Shown piece after piece: positions 34,812 to 47,943 of a stretch of 64,000 nucleotides of DNA. Both the position numbers and the translations under genes were made by a program. Numbering within the stretch: position 1 is the first letter of the stretch; every line of letters starts with the position of its first letter. The notes under the pieces are model-generated. The model saw only the letters and a program-made list of their open reading frames with translations. It ran no database searches and had not been told where the DNA came from. The DNA comes from Hymenopus coronatus (Eukaryota; Arthropoda; Insecta; Mantodea; Hymenopodidae), in contig CM060895.1 in the NCBI GenBank assembly GCA_030762935.1, forward strand, positions 33,408,501-33,472,500, read 5' to 3'.

Positions 34812-35754
34812 CACTGAAAGTTGGTCTAAAGATGCCAATAGTTCCCACCCGATATAATGCCCATTTCCTACCTTAGAGTGCGCGAGTAATAGTTGGTTTT
34901 CTTTCATTCAAAGCTACTACTATTATTTACTTGAAAGAGAGTACTGCAGTGCTGAAATGTGACGTCACGTACACCAACAGGTTTTACGCCTGGTTGCTTG
35001 TACTATATATGGTGTTGTATGCATTTGTGCCAGCATGCACCCATAAAAACCTCACTAAAAGGATTTTCGTCTGCGGTTTTTGTACTTAAAGTCAGAGCGG
35101 GATACAATTATTGTGTTACTGCAGTTTGCAGCTAAACCCATTCTATTTATGAAGCTCGTTCTGAATAGCGCATGCGCACGGCTCTCTTGAATAGCTACCC
35201 GTGTCGTTATTTGTAGCGGTGGTCTTCTCCCGAACACAACAACGGCCATGCTTCATGTTGGCTATTTAAAATGTTTAAACATGGTAGAAAGGTTAAAACG
35301 AATGTTACAGAAAATTGTAATGCATGAATGCATGTAGGCGACTTCTATTCGCTCATTCAAATCCCCCATAATATGGCGCTTGTGTTCATTCAGCAATTTG
35401 ACACGTTAAACAAACGTACAAATTATATCCTGCATGGGGAGACAAGCAAAACAAACATTGTCTGTAATTTCGGTTCTCACAAAAGCGAAACAAAACCTGT
35501 TTTAATTTCGTCCTCATTTCATCAGTTGAAAACGAGATGTAAACAATGTTGTCGGCGCGGGCAATGAATTACAACCAAGAGCTCCCATTAACTGACTTGG
35601 CCATTTAAATTCAGTAAAATCTATTGCACCTTTTCCATTGTACTCTACCAGAAAAAAATTATGTAAAATTACTGCAGGCCGCTGTGAAATTGCGTTTGAT
35701 AAGAAACAAATGCTAGCGATGTTTTTAGCAGCGCAATCAATATATGTATAAAAA
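34563..35754. other. Spacer with (TAA)n
   Basis: A (TAA)n array lies at about 34762-34810. The part at 34860-35580 is GC-richer than its surroundings and unique. No coding frame is recognised. Confidence 0.4.
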
Positions 35755-36545
35755 CCTGAATTTCTCTACCTGTTCCACAACTATTCTTATAACATTTTAT
35801 ACTACGCTAATCGACGCATATATTAGCAGGATTGTTGATCATATTACTTAATTCCTTATAAGTAGAAGGGCTAAAGCGATAGTCAAATCCTTTAAAAGCT
35901 TGTCGCTATGTGAAAACACTGAAATTCGGTTCCCTTTGCACGGCCAAACAGTAATATAAAAAAGCACTTGCAAGGAAAGGTGACTTCCCGTTTGAAAAAA
36001 CTTTAACTAGCTTAACTAACATTGAAGTTAAAAACAAAAAATATCACAGAAATTGTTTATTATACAAAAAATGTATATGACATAGTTTGTGTATTTTAAC
36101 GAGATCTATATATTTTGTATAGTAACTTTTGTCTATCTCTTATGGTTTACCAATTAGAACAAAAGTCATCCAGAATGAAATGGTCTTCTGAGGCCATTCC
36201 CAGAAAATTCAAGACATACATTTTGTTTGTCATAAAAATATCTTAAAATATACAGTTTAATATAAGTTGTTAAGAGTCATTTTTGAGAAAATCAAAATGT
36301 TCTAAAAATGTTCATGTAAAAGGTGGTTGGGGTGGGAGGATTTTCTTGAAACTCTTCGTGTCGCATCCTTGGAAGATATAAACTTAAATACCAACCACAC
36401 ACACACGCTTACACATTGACCTTATTTTAAAAATGCTTATTCTCAAAACATGCATTTCTGGTGATATCTCGTATCCAATTTTTCGGTAGAATACAATACC
36501 TTCTCTATACACTTGTACATATTACGTGAAGAGAAAGTAAAAATC
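35755..36545 (-). repeat. R1 copy
   Basis: It runs from 'ctgaatttctctacctgttcc' to 'acgtgaagagaaagtaaaaatcc'. Confidence 0.8.
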
Positions 36546-38138
36546 CAGTTCTTTCCTAATTTTCCACTTCATATCTGAACTTTGTGAGTGAAACTAAGCA
36601 AAAAAAAAAAAAAAAATCTTACCATCACCTTAAAAAACTAGAGGAGGATAAAAAGAAATAGGCACAGGATGAAAACCGTGTAAAGGATTTTCTAATTTTG
36701 CAGATGGGTAACATATCCCATAAGCATCTAAAAAGAATGTCTGGGCAGTAAGTAAAACCGAATTGAGCTGAATAGTATATAAACTAGACATAACTAATGC
36801 TCCATAGTGAAAAAGTGTGCATGATTAATCCACGCCTGCCAAGTGAGGTCTTAAAACCTAAAGGTTCTAACGTAATAACGTGTAAAAATGTGTTACTTGC
36901 AAAATATATCAACTTTCATCACTAACATGATATCTGCGATTGTTATATTTCACCAAATAACAACATTATTTTTGTATTCTAAATTACAGCCTCTCTGCAT
37001 GATTGATATTGTAAGTAAACATGAAAAAAACTGTTTTCATGTAATCAGTTTGAGCTAAGTTAAGACTATGTTATGATGAAAATTAAAATGTGTTCACTTG
37101 AATTACACCGTCAGTAATATATTACTACCAATAATTACTCTAAGGTAAAGAAAAAGCTTGTACACAAATTGAACAATAGAAAAAAATCAAAGATGTCATA
37201 AATTCCTCACATAGATAAAGATCATTATTTCATACACACGTATTTAAGCTTTTATTAAATAAACTGCCCATTCTCCACAAAAACAAAGGCTGCCGTAAGG
37301 ACATGTTTGACTGAGAGTTTGAAATTTCAAACTCAAATGCTAGTTTTCAAAATTTATACTACGGATGTAATCAAATTTAAATACGTTACAGTGCAACTTT
37401 TATTAATTTTATTTTAATGGTTTGGAAGCTATGGTCAAATGTGTTTATTCTTTTGTCACGTCACTAAAAAAGTCCCTTGCGACAAAAAAATTAAAAATTT
37501 GCTCTAAAATTTTAACCATAGGTTCATGACACATCTACTTTTTGAAATGTCCCTAGGTTTCTTTGGTTTAGGCTCCTAAGAATTTTAAATTTATGAATGT
37601 TTTTTGTCATATAAATATAATTTTTGTCTTTGAAAAATGGAAACATGTGCTTAAAAACATCTGACAATAAAACATCGTACAATTCTTATTCTGTGAGGAT
37701 GTACAGCAAATGTTATGTGTACCAGAAAAAAACTACTCTGCAAGGATCATTTTACAGGAAGAAAAATTGTGAAAATACCAATAACAAGAAACAAGGAAAT
37801 ATTTGAATGCTTCGCTTACATTAAATTCCAACAGATTGGTAGATTGTACCCTCAGCTTTCCTTTTCCTCTGCTGCTGCATTTTCTGTCCTTTTCTTCTTG
37901 CATTGTTGCTTTTCTTCTGTATAGCTTTACTGTTTACTTTATATGATGTGAATAGGATCCCGTCGAACTGAAGTTTTTCTTGCCTAGTCCAGTACAGTTT
38001 CAACTCTAATGCTCCTCTGTAGCTCCAGGGACTTAAGATTTTTAAAATGGCGCCTGGTGACCAAATATACCTTTTTTAGTATTCAGGAATGCTTAAATTA
38101 TTGAATGGGATTAAAGTTTAAGAAATACGATTTTTTGT
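36546..38138. other. Spacer, nothing recognised
   Basis: About 1.6 kb of AT-rich unique sequence with a short poly(A) at 36600-36616. No gene, RNA or repeat is supported. Confidence 0.45.
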
Positions 38139-38285
38139 GATTTTTATTTTCTCCACACGTAATATGTACATAGTGTATAGCGAAAGTAGATATTGCATTC
38201 CACCCAAAAATGCCATACCGAGATTTCGCCAGAACTACATGTTTTGGGTCCCCTGAATCCAAAAAAAAGCATTTTTTGGAAAAGG

Positions 38286-38346
<61 letters not shown>

Positions 38347-39142
38347 CTGTGCGCCTGTGGACAGCATAGCTCAAAAACGAAAAGACCGTTAAAAACCAAA
38401 CTTGGTATTTAGGTTTAGTATCTTCAAAGGATGCGACACGAAGATTTTCAAGAAAATCACCCCACCGCAAACTACCCTTTCCATGGAAAAAATTTCGAAA
38501 ATTTTGATTTTCTCAAAAATGGCTGTAACGATTTTAATTAAAATCTTTTATAACTAATACATTTACATGCCAAATAAAATGTATATTTTGAATTTTCTGG
38601 GAATAGCCTCCATAGATCTCTTTATTCTGGGTGAATTTTATTGAATTTTGTATAACTCGTAAACCGTAAGAGATAGACAAAAGGAACACAAAAAATGCAG
38701 ATCAGGATAAAACACACAATTTATGTCATATACATTTTTTCGTGGAGTTGATCTGTAATTATAGTAGTTAATATTCAACCAATATGATTAATTGATGAAA
38801 AGGATAACATTTTACGGATGTAAATTTGGTTAAATCCTCCAATTGCCGTTTTTAAGATATTTCTTGGTCCTGGTTTCAGCTTTAAAAAATACTTTTCTCA
38901 TATAAGAATTTGTCAACTCCTGTCCATACAAAGCAATTTCAGTGACATAGCAACCAGCTTTTGACTATCACTTTAACCTATGGTACTCCCTTATTTCGCT
39001 TCTACTTACAAGGAAGCAAGAAATAAGACTATTTCTGCTAAGTTTTCTCGATTAGCATGGGGTAAATGGAAGCATAAGCTTTTTAACAATAATTTGTTGC
39101 ACAAATGTAGAGAAAGTCATGTGAATGGAACACATCAAATTT
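38139..39142 (+). repeat. R1 copy, one of the longest
   Basis: It runs from 'tttttattttctccacacgtaa' to 'ggaacacatcaaattttt'. A long (GT)n lies at 38289-38346 and the ACCAAACTTGGT palindrome at about 38395-38406. It carries about 90 extra bases at 38755-38850 relative to other copies, which makes it about 1.0 kb. Confidence 0.9.
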
Positions 39143-39377
39143 TTCATGAAATTTCAGTCTTGCGTACCCTTAAAAGAAAATATCCATTGTATAACAAGTC
39201 AATAGTTGTGGTGTATCAAGCTAATACACCAGTTCTCTTTATAATACAAAATGCATTTGGAGATCTTCAGGCATTTAACAGATGTGTGGCAGGACGGTAA
39301 AGAACTCCCTGCGCGATTTTTTCAATTGGGGAGGGCCCGGCCATGTCTAGAGACGGTTATGGTGGAATACAATATGC
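39143..39377. other. Short spacer
   Basis: Unique sequence between R1 and SINE-B. Nothing is recognised. Confidence 0.35.
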
Positions 39378-39500
39378 CGGCATGTTGCCATGGTAGCTCA
39401 GTGGCAGAGAAACCGGCTAGAGACCGGGAGATCCGTGGTTCAAATCCCGGCTATGGCATTGAATTTTTCAGTCTGACTCTACCTATCCAATTGAAATCCA
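39373..39500 (+). repeat. SINE-B copy with well-kept head
   Basis: ATGGTAGCTCAGTGGCAGAG, 'gctagagaccgggagatccg', box B GTGGTTCAAATCCCGG, then 'gctatggcattgaatttttcagtctgactc'. The lead-in 'ccggcatgttgcc' matches the end of the 107-bp unit at 5.5 kb, so this lead-in belongs to SINE-B. Confidence 0.85.
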
Positions 39501-39544
39501 GTTCTGTTTGCTCGCTAACAGTAAACAAAAGACAGACGAAAAGA

Positions 39545-40026
39545 AAGATACTTCTTAAAACTAAAACCAATAACTCGAAATATTTCGAAAGCGATTAAGT
39601 GTACGAAAAGATATTTATGATATAATTGTGTATTTTTACCAGATGTACAAAGATTTTGTTTATCTGTTATACAAAAGTATACAGAAGTCATCCGAATGAA
39701 GAAGTCTTCAGAGGCTATTCCCAGAAAATTCAAAATAATATTTTGTTTGTCATGATAATATCTTAATCAAAATCGTTAGAATCATTTTTGAGAAAAGAAA
39801 CATTTTTAAAAACTGTTCCATATAGTTGGGCATAGGGAAATTTTCCTGAAAATCTTGCGCACACACACACACACACACACCATGGTCACGTTTCTAAAAA
39901 TGCATCATTGAATTCAGGGAATCTCAAAACGTGTATTTTAGTGAAATCTGGATAATGATTCTTAATGGAATACAACAGCTTCTCTGCCCACTATGTGCAC
40001 TTTACATAGTGCTAGAGAAAGTAAAA
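39545..40026 (-). repeat. R1 copy, outer third lost
   Basis: It runs from 'taaaaccaataactcgaaat' to 'tagtgctagagaaagtaaaaatg', with a short AC tract at 39859-39882. Confidence 0.78.
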
Positions 40027-40715
40027 ATGGACACGCGTACCTTATTCATTAACACATGTTTAAGTTACCTAAAATGATGAACATTTAGCTTGTAATGCAT
40101 GCAGACATTTCAGTTGCACAAGACCACAGAACAAACATTACGCTGATGGACTCATTTAGATCACTGTGTGGCTAAATGAAAAGTGGAATTGCATATTTAT
40201 GATTAATTAATGAGTATATGGAAATTACGTTAATATTATGCAATGGAATGTATTTGTTGCGCTGGACCACGTTATAAACAGTAATTTTCCTTTAATTGCT
40301 ACATGACATACACTCGTCAAAATGACTGTGACCTGGAGGTAGCATCAAATGTGGAGTGAGATTTTTGAGCGCTCAAATACGGAGAAATGTAATTATGACG
40401 TATGCACATTGGGCTGAAAATACATAAGCTATTTACAATAGCTAAATGATGCTAATGTTTGTGTAATAAGCATTGAGAGAGCTAAAATATGAGATAATCT
40501 CTCTACATTGTCTTTGGAACAACATGGATTATATCAGCTAATGCATTTGATATTTTTCGGGGTATATTTAGTCTAGAACTCTTTGCAATTTTAATCATCA
40601 TCATCATCAACTCTTCATGGTTTTTACTGGTCTTCCTATTGCTCTGTAGCCTAAAGCTTTATATTTGAATGACCAATGGAATGCGAGAGTTATCCATTCT
40701 TTGTAAATTGCTTTT
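40027..40715. other. Spacer, nothing recognised
   Basis: Unique AT-rich sequence with a short CAT repeat at 40597-40610. Confidence 0.4.
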
Positions 40716-41540
40716 CTATTTTTACTTTCTCTACACGTATTATATAGAGAAAATATTGCATTCCACCAAAATTCGATACCCAGATTTCACAGGAAATAGA
40801 TTGTTATGGTCCCCTATATCCAAAAAAACATTTTAAAAAAAGGTCCGTGTGTGTCTGTGAACACGATAATTCAAAAAAAAATAGTCGCTAAAATACCAAA
40901 CTTGGTATTTAAGTTTGGTATCTTCCAGGGATGCGATACGAAAAATTTGTGTAAAAAAGAACCCACCCCAAACTACTCTTTACATAGAAAAAGTTTCGAA
41001 AATTTCGATTTTCTCAAAAATGGCTCTAACGATTTTGATTAAAATATCGTATATTATGGATATTTATATGAATATATATATATAATATAAAATGAATATA
41101 TCTTGAATTTTCTGGGATTATCCTCTAAAGGCTGCTTTATTCTGAATGAATTTTGCCGAATTTTGCGTAACTGCTAAACCGTAAGAGATGGACAAAACTT
41201 ACATCAGAAAAAATATAGAGCACATTAAAACACACAATGGATGTTCTATAATTTTTTTTTTTCGTGGAGTTGATCGTTTCTTAAATATTCCTTGTTTTTG
41301 GTTTCAGCTTTAAAAAAACCTATACTTTTCTCATACAGGAATTTGTCAAGTAGTGTCCATACAAACAAAGGAACTTCAGTCACTTAGCAACCAGCTTTTG
41401 ACTACAAGGAAGCAGGTAATGAGATTATTTCTGCTAGTTTTTTCTCGATTGGCATTAAGAAATAGAAGCATAAACTTTTTAACAATAATTTGTTATAGTG
41501 ATGTAGAGAGAGTCCTGTGAATGGAATACATCAGGTTTTT
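40716..41540 (+). repeat. R1 copy, near full length
   Basis: It runs from 'atttttactttctctacacg' to 'ggaatacatcaggttttttttt'. Confidence 0.85.
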
Positions 41541-41544
41541 TTTT

Positions 41545-41737
41545 TTTAGTATGCTTTTCAAAGTCACAAAAACACACCTACACACGGACGAGGTAATCGG
41601 ACACACACACATTCACACACATATGGTCTTTCTCTAACTTTCCCTTATTCAGGAGTACACATGTATTTCGTGCAATGCAATGCCTTCTCTACTTATTACA
41701 TACATTGAACGTGGTAGAGCAAGTAAAAGTCTGTAAG
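41545..41737 (-). repeat. R1 fragment (hairpin end)
   Basis: It runs from the AC-rich segment to 'gtggtagagcaagtaaaagtc'. It abuts the preceding plus copy end to end. Confidence 0.65.
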
Positions 41738-41769
41738 AAGCCGGTTAACGAAATATTGCTTCTAATTTG

Positions 41770-42560
41770 GCACAGTTTTACTTTTAGCCTATATGTACAC
41801 AGTGGATAGACAAGGTATTGTATTCCATTCAAAAATTCGATACCGACATTTCAGCTTAAATATGTTTTGAGGTACCCTAAGTTTATGTGTGTCTATGGAC
41901 AATATAGCTCAAAAAGGAAAAGTTGGTTAAATTCCAAACGAGCTATTTAAATTTAGATTTTCCAAGGATGCGGCAAGAAGATTTTCAAGAACCCCCCCAC
42001 TCCTAACTACCCTTTACATTGAATATGTTTTCAAAAAGTTCGATTTTCTCAAAAATGGCTCTACATGTTTTTGATTAAAAGACCGTATTTTAAAGATACG
42101 CACATCACAAATCAAAAATGTATATTTTGAATTTTCTAGGAATACCTCTATAGATCTCCTTTTCTGGATGAGTTAAACCGTAGGAAATAGACCAAAAAGT
42201 TATACAAAAAACACATCATTAATGTCATATACGTTTTTCTTGTAGATTTGACTGGTTTCTTTTTTATTGTTATTAGTTTCTGTTTTACACTATCCAAGTT
42301 TGTTCAAATGGGAAAATGCAAAGCGAACTAAACCTCCATTGTTTCATATAACTACCTCTTGTTAAAAGTTTTGATTATCGCTTTTGCATAATGTATTCCT
42401 TTATTTCCCCTTCTACTTACAAGGAAGCAAGTAACAAGACCAATTCTACTAAAGTTCATCTCGATCATCATCATGAATATAAAAAAGTATAATTCTTTGT
42501 AAGATCAGTTTGTTAATGGAACAGCTAGAGAAGGTTATGTGAATGGCATACATAAGTTTT
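41770..42560 (+). repeat. R1 copy
   Basis: It runs from 'gttttacttttagcctatatg' with 'agtggatagacaaggtattg' to 'gttatgtgaatggcatacataag'. Confidence 0.8.
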
Positions 42561-42674
42561 TTATCAATGACGGATCCATTGGGTTTACCTCATCTCAATG
42601 TCATTTTAATTGCACTGTACATGTATTAACAATGATTTGTGGAGTGCACATGCGCTGATCAATCAATACATTAA

Positions 42675-43412
42675 TAAAAAATCTGATGTGTTACACTCAC
42701 ATGACTTTCTCTAGCTGTTCTGCAAACTTTATACATAAGATTCTTCTTTTTTCTGCATTTTGCTAATCGTGGTACTCATTAGCACAATGTTCTTATTATT
42801 TAGTTCCGTATAAGTAGGAAGAAAATAAGGAAATACACTGGACTAAACCAATAGTAAAATGTATTGAAAGCTGTCGCTATGCGATTGTCATTACAAACCG
42901 TTTTTTTTTTTTTTTTGTTTTCTTCTTGGCCAGGAGGAGAACAAAAGAAATACGGACACTCCCGTCTGAGAAAAGTATAAGTACTTCACAACTGAAACTA
43001 ATAACAATGAATACCTCGAAAACTGTATATGACATAACTTGTGTATTTTAACAAGACCTATATTTTTTGTATAATAAGTTTTTTCTATCTCTTACGGTTT
43101 ACTAGTTATGCCAAATTAAGCAAAATTCATCCAGAATAAACAGGTCTTCAAAAGCTATTCCCAAAAAATTCAAGATATACATTTTATTTGTTAGGTAAAT
43201 GTCTTTAATACATGATATTTTAATCAAAATCGTTAGAGCCATTTTTAAGAAAATCAAAATTTTCGAAAAAAGCTCCATGTAAAGGGTAGTTTGGGGTGGA
43301 TGGATTTTTCTCAAAATTTTTGTGTCACATCCCTGGCAGATACTAAACTTAAATACCAAGTTTGGTATTTTAGCTACTTTTCGTTTTTGAGTTATCGTGT
43401 TCACAGACACAC

Positions 43413-43451
<39 letters not shown>

Positions 43452-43592
43452 CCTTTTGCTGAAAATGCTTTATTTGGATACAGGGGGTCCTAAAACATGT
43501 ATTTCCGGTGAAATATCGGTATCGAATTTTTGGGTGGAATACAATACTTCTCTATCCCTATGTACATTGTACATATGGGGCTAGAGAAAGTA
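42675..43592 (-). repeat. R1 copy, near full length
   Basis: It runs from 'aatctgatgtgttacactcacatg' to 'ggggctagagaaagtaaaat'. A long AC tract lies at 43402-43448. The strand carries an uninterrupted 97-codon frame that includes a His-Thr run from the microsatellite; this is not evidence of a gene. Confidence 0.88.
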
Positions 43593-44454
43593 AAATTAAA
43601 ATAATTAGTTAATTACTATAAAATGAGAATTACATATGCTTCAAGAAATTCTTTGCCCTTTTATTTATCTTGGAGAGTAAGTGTTTGTATCCGAGATGAC
43701 CGTATATGATACCTAAACAAAGATTAACAACTTCTTTAGCTTTTTCTTTCGATGTCGGAGCAAGCGTGAGTCGATCAATTCTCGAAGACGTGTTGAATGT
43801 AACAAGTGAAGCATGCATTGACCTCTAGTCACATGAGGTAAGCAAGAGTGCCAAGGCAGGAAGGTAGTGCACATTTAATTTTATATGTGTCTGAATAAAG
43901 AGCTTCTTCTGGCTCTGTGACTCGGAAAACGCTAGCAGAGTGTGCAACGTAGCGGTCATAATGCCTGTGAGGCAGATATAAAGAGGATTGAAGGCGCACT
44001 TGTGCTGGCTGCTAACACGACCGATGGTCTGTATGATAAGGACATATGGGATTTTATGGACTCCATCTCGAGAGCATGGATGTGTAAAGGCCAGATAATG
44101 TCTACATACACACATGGAAATCTATGCTAGGGATCAGCTGTATTGACTTTTATCTTTTTGGTATGAAGCCAAAGTGTCTTTTGGGGGCGGGTATTTCATG
44201 CATAAGAAGCGATATGCAAGAGAAAACAAAAAAAAAAACACAGAGCGGTGTTTCTTTGAAAACATTCTGTTGCTGAAAGAATTCACTAAACGACAAAAAG
44301 ATTAACTTATTGACTAAAATTATAAACTTCTTTGTATTTAAAAGACAGATAAGTGAAGCATGGTGTTACCGAGCCAGGTGTTGTGTTGGCGATGTCTGCG
44401 ATGGTGGCGCCCTTCGTGGTGGTGACTGCACTTTGAAGGCGGCGGTAGGATGTT
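43593..44454. other. Spacer, nothing recognised
   Basis: Unique. Short frames on both strands (for example minus 43630-43818 and plus 43942-44130) have no domain that I can name. Confidence 0.35.
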
Positions 44455-44712
44455 ATTGGAAGCCGCTTTTTGAAATGTTTAATGCCCGCTTTTGCAACTT
44501 ATGGCACCGCAGGCGATGATTCTGGTTATATATGGAATGAAGATGGAGCGCCGGTGGAATGCGATGGCGGGGGAAACCGTAGATACCTGAGAAACCCCGC
44601 CCCTGCACCGCTTTTTTCACCACAAATCTTACATGCGGTCGCTTGGGATCGAACCCGGACTGTCTAGGTGAGCGGCGATTGGTTTAATCACTTGGCCACG
44701 TCGCGGCCGACT
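44455..44712 (-). repeat. SINE-A copy 3
   Basis: The minus strand reads GTGGCCAAGTGATTAAACC (A box), box B GGGTTCGATCCC, 'aagcgaccgcatgtaag', 'ggtgaaaaaagcgg' and 'ctacggtttccccc'. It extends to about 44455 by similarity with the copy at 23.09 kb ('gcccgcttttgcaac'). Confidence 0.8.
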
Positions 44713-45470
44713 TGGAAGTCGTCTGTAGACTTAGGGAGTTCATTTACACCTGGGGTGCGTGCTTCTAGCGCCCCCAGCGTCGAGATAAAGAACTGATTGG
44801 AAACTGTTAGGTGCCTTCCACGGTGGCTCCCCTTCCGGTTTCGGCCGCACACAGAAGTCACTCATGCCATTCTATCCTCCTGGGATCTGAACGCACAATA
44901 AGCCAATGGCTGCAGTGTGGAATCCTCTCATTCACACAAACACACATCACATGTGTTTTAGAATGCTTATTCTCCCATTGTCGATGGTTTAGAGCAAAGG
45001 TCGAGTAGTTTTACTTAACATATTATGAATAGTAAGTAGGGGAAGTACAGGATCTTGTCAAAAGTTTAAATCATAAATATCAGAATTTCCTTTTTTGTCC
45101 TTAAGCATATGAAAAATTACAAACTTTTTATGCAGCTATAAAATTACTGTCAAGATGAAGTTTTTTATAATTGATCACAACATTTTATACTAAAAGTTGT
45201 GAATAATATAATAATTTTTCTTGAAGAAAACTTGTTAAAGGGATGCATTTTTTATAAAAAAATAGTTAATTTATTTTTGAATGGCTGCGCCTTACTCAAT
45301 AGGTTTTCTTATGGACGACGGCTTATTTGAAATAGTTCTCGGGGTACTATCACATTTTAATTATAACAAGTTATGAAGACTCATTCATTATATTGAAGGC
45401 CATATATTTTGTTTTATTTTCCAATGAAAATATATTCCTTTCCTAAAAGTATTCTATGCGTCAAGTTTAT
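44713..45470. other. Spacer, nothing recognised
   Basis: GC-richer to about 45005, then AT-rich. No coding or RNA gene is supported. Confidence 0.4.
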
Positions 45471-46328
45471 GAAAAATCTGATGTGTTCCATACACATGAC
45501 TTTCTCTACATCTCTGCTACAAATTATTGTTAAAAAGGTAATGCTTCTATATATTTACTTCATGCTAATCCAGAAACAATTAGCAGAAATAGTCTTATTA
45601 CTTGCTTCCTTGTAAGTAGAAGCGAAATAAGGAAGCACCATAGGCTGAAGTGATAGTCAAAAGCTGGTTCCTATGTCACTGAAGTTTGTATGGACAGGAG
45701 TTGACAAATTCCTGTATGAGAAAAGTATATTTTTAAAGTTGAAACCAAAAACAAAGGAATATTTCAATAATGATCAACTCCACGAAAAAAATGTATGTAA
45801 CATAAATTGTGTGTTTTAATGTGCTCTACATTTTATGTCTGGTAAGTTTTTCTCCATCTCTTTTGCAGTTATGCAAAATTCCGTAAAATTCATCCAAAAT
45901 AAAGTAGTCTTCAGAGGCTATTCCCAGAAAAATTCAAGATATACATTTTATTTGTCAGGTAAATATCTTTGATATATGATACTTTAATCAAAATCGTTTG
46001 GCCATTTTTGAAAGAATCAACATTTTCAAAAAAAAAACTCCACGTAAAGAGTAGTTTTGGGTGGCGGGATTTTTCTCTAAATCTTCTTGTCACAAGATAC
46101 TAAACTTAAATATCAAGTTTGGTATTTTACTGACTTTTCGTTTTTAAGTTATAATGTTCACAGACACATGGACACACATACACACGACGTTTTTCTGAAA
46201 ATGTTCTTTTTTATACAGGGGACCCTAAAACATATATTTCCGGTGAAATCTCGGTACCGAATTTTTGAGTGGAGTGCAATACCTTCTCTATACACTATGT
46301 ACATAGTACGTGTAGAGAAAGTAACAAT
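45471..46328 (-). repeat. R1 copy, near full length
   Basis: It runs from 'aatctgatgtgttccatacac' to 'gtgtagagaaagtaacaatt'. The hairpin end is well preserved (TATACACTATGTACATAGTA). Confidence 0.88.
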
Positions 46329-46814
46329 TGATATTTTGTTGTCGCGGCAATGAAACAGACCCTGATCTTGTGGCCTGGGCAATAAAATGTTAGCTAATTT
46401 GTCGGAATATTCAAATGAGGGAGAATTTTAATAAACTACTACATGTTCATTATAAAATTAAACAATATGTTTGGTATTCGATGTAATGAAGGATCCTTCA
46501 TACTTTATTAAATTAATAAGTGACAGCAGCACTCGAACCAATTCACTGCATAGGAAAACTCAATGAGTCAGGCGTATTCATTCAAGAGTAAATTAATTGA
46601 TTATATGCAAATATATTCTTTTTATAAAGTTTCCTTTACAGAAAAATTAACTATTATCCACAGTTTTAAAAATGAAGACTTCTGATTTGCTGCAGGAATC
46701 TTCATTTTTGACAGGCATTTACCTAACGTCTACATAAAATGTTGAAATTCCACGTATGTTTAAGGACAGGAAGGAAAATTATCATATGTAGGTGTGCCCT
46801 TAAACTTTTGATAG
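46329..46814. other. Spacer, nothing recognised
   Basis: Unique AT-rich sequence. Confidence 0.4.
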
Positions 46815-46932
46815 ACTCTGTATTGTAATCCACCCAAAATTTGATGCCGATATTTCACCGAAGATATGTTTTGAAGTCCTCTGAATAAAAATCTGATGTG
46901 TTCCATTCACATGACTTTTTCTACATCGCTGT

Positions 46933-47943
46933 CAGCGGCGGCTGCTGTGTAGGAGCACAAGAGCACGTGAACCTCCAATATTTCTTAGTGGATCTCGTTT
47001 TTCTCTTTCAGGAAACATTTAATAAAATGAGCTATCCGGTGCCACTTGTTTAAGTATACCGCGCTCTGCTCTTCAGACAGGACCCGAGCATGTGACAACA
47101 ACGCTTGTGGCTAGCGTATAACTAACTTTTAGCGCGGGTAACAAAGCAGCTCGGAATTTTACAGCCAGAAATGAGCACAGTGCGACCGTGCACATTAACA
47201 CCTCCAGGGTTCTGTTTATCAGCAGGAGGTGTTGCAATCTTTGAGATTTAGTTGCAACTGTCCGGAAGTGCATGCAGTCTTTGTGAGAGACGTTATTTTT
47301 CTTAATATTTTGTATTTTATGCGAGAGTTAAGCAGTTCATAACAGAAAACAACCTCAACGAAGGAACTTTTCCGCAACTAACCGAGCTACTGTACATTAT
47401 CATTACGACCATGACTACATCAGAACCAGAAATATGCTTTTCCACAATAAAAAGAATTAAAACCTTTAGGAGTACGATGGGTGAAGACCGATTTTCAGCT
47501 CTGGCAATGCTATTGAGAAGAAACTGGTCAACAGCATAACATACTTTAATCACCGAGTGATAGAAAAGTTTGCACATTTGAAAAACCGGCGCGTGGAATT
47601 TCTATACAAATAAATTTGGTGTTAATTGCGTAATTCAAACAATGTAAATATTATTCACTGTATATACCATTCTTCACATGAACTGCATCAAAGGACTTCA
47701 CCCCTTCATCACCTCATATTGCTGTTAACTCTCGGAGACTAAGAAATTCAACATCTTTACAATACGGGTGGGTGACATTTGCGTAACAAATTTATAATTC
47801 TTGTTGTTAGGCACTATCATTGTTTCTAATATTACTAGATTTGATGTTGCGGCGACGGCGGTTGCAGTAGCGGCAGCGGCTGCGGCGGTGGTAAATTGCT
47901 GATTTTGAGAACACCTGAACTTTAAATCCACGAGCCGCCACTG
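46933..47943 (+). mobile_element. hAT element, 1011 bp, with 8-bp target duplication
   Basis: The ends are imperfect inverted repeats: CAGCGGCGGCTGCTG at the left and, read inward, CAGTGGCGGCTCGTG at the right. The octamer ATCGCTGT flanks both sides (46925-46932 and 47944-47951), the duplication size of hAT transposons. Removing the element restores a normal R1 sequence. It is internally deleted: only the C-terminal coding part remains. A GCG/GCA-rich stretch lies at 47844-47892. Confidence 0.95.
47345..47613 (+). pseudogene. hAT transposase, decayed C-terminal dimerisation region
   Basis: One frame reads FPQLTELLYIII, then EICFSTIKRIKTF, then MGEDRFSALAML, then a stop. A second frame continues FAHLKNRRVEFLYK and ends TAA at 47611. 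These match the hAT C-terminal dimerisation block of ZMYM1-like insect transposases ('FSTLKRIKTFLRSTM..RLSALAML'). At least one frameshift separates the two parts, and nothing upstream encodes the RNase-H-like catalytic core. Confidence 0.85.

Noticed and set aside
38210..38392. Open frames encoding His-Thr or Cys-Val runs
   Set aside because: They are readings of the (GT)n/(AC)n tract in R1 copies, without coding support.
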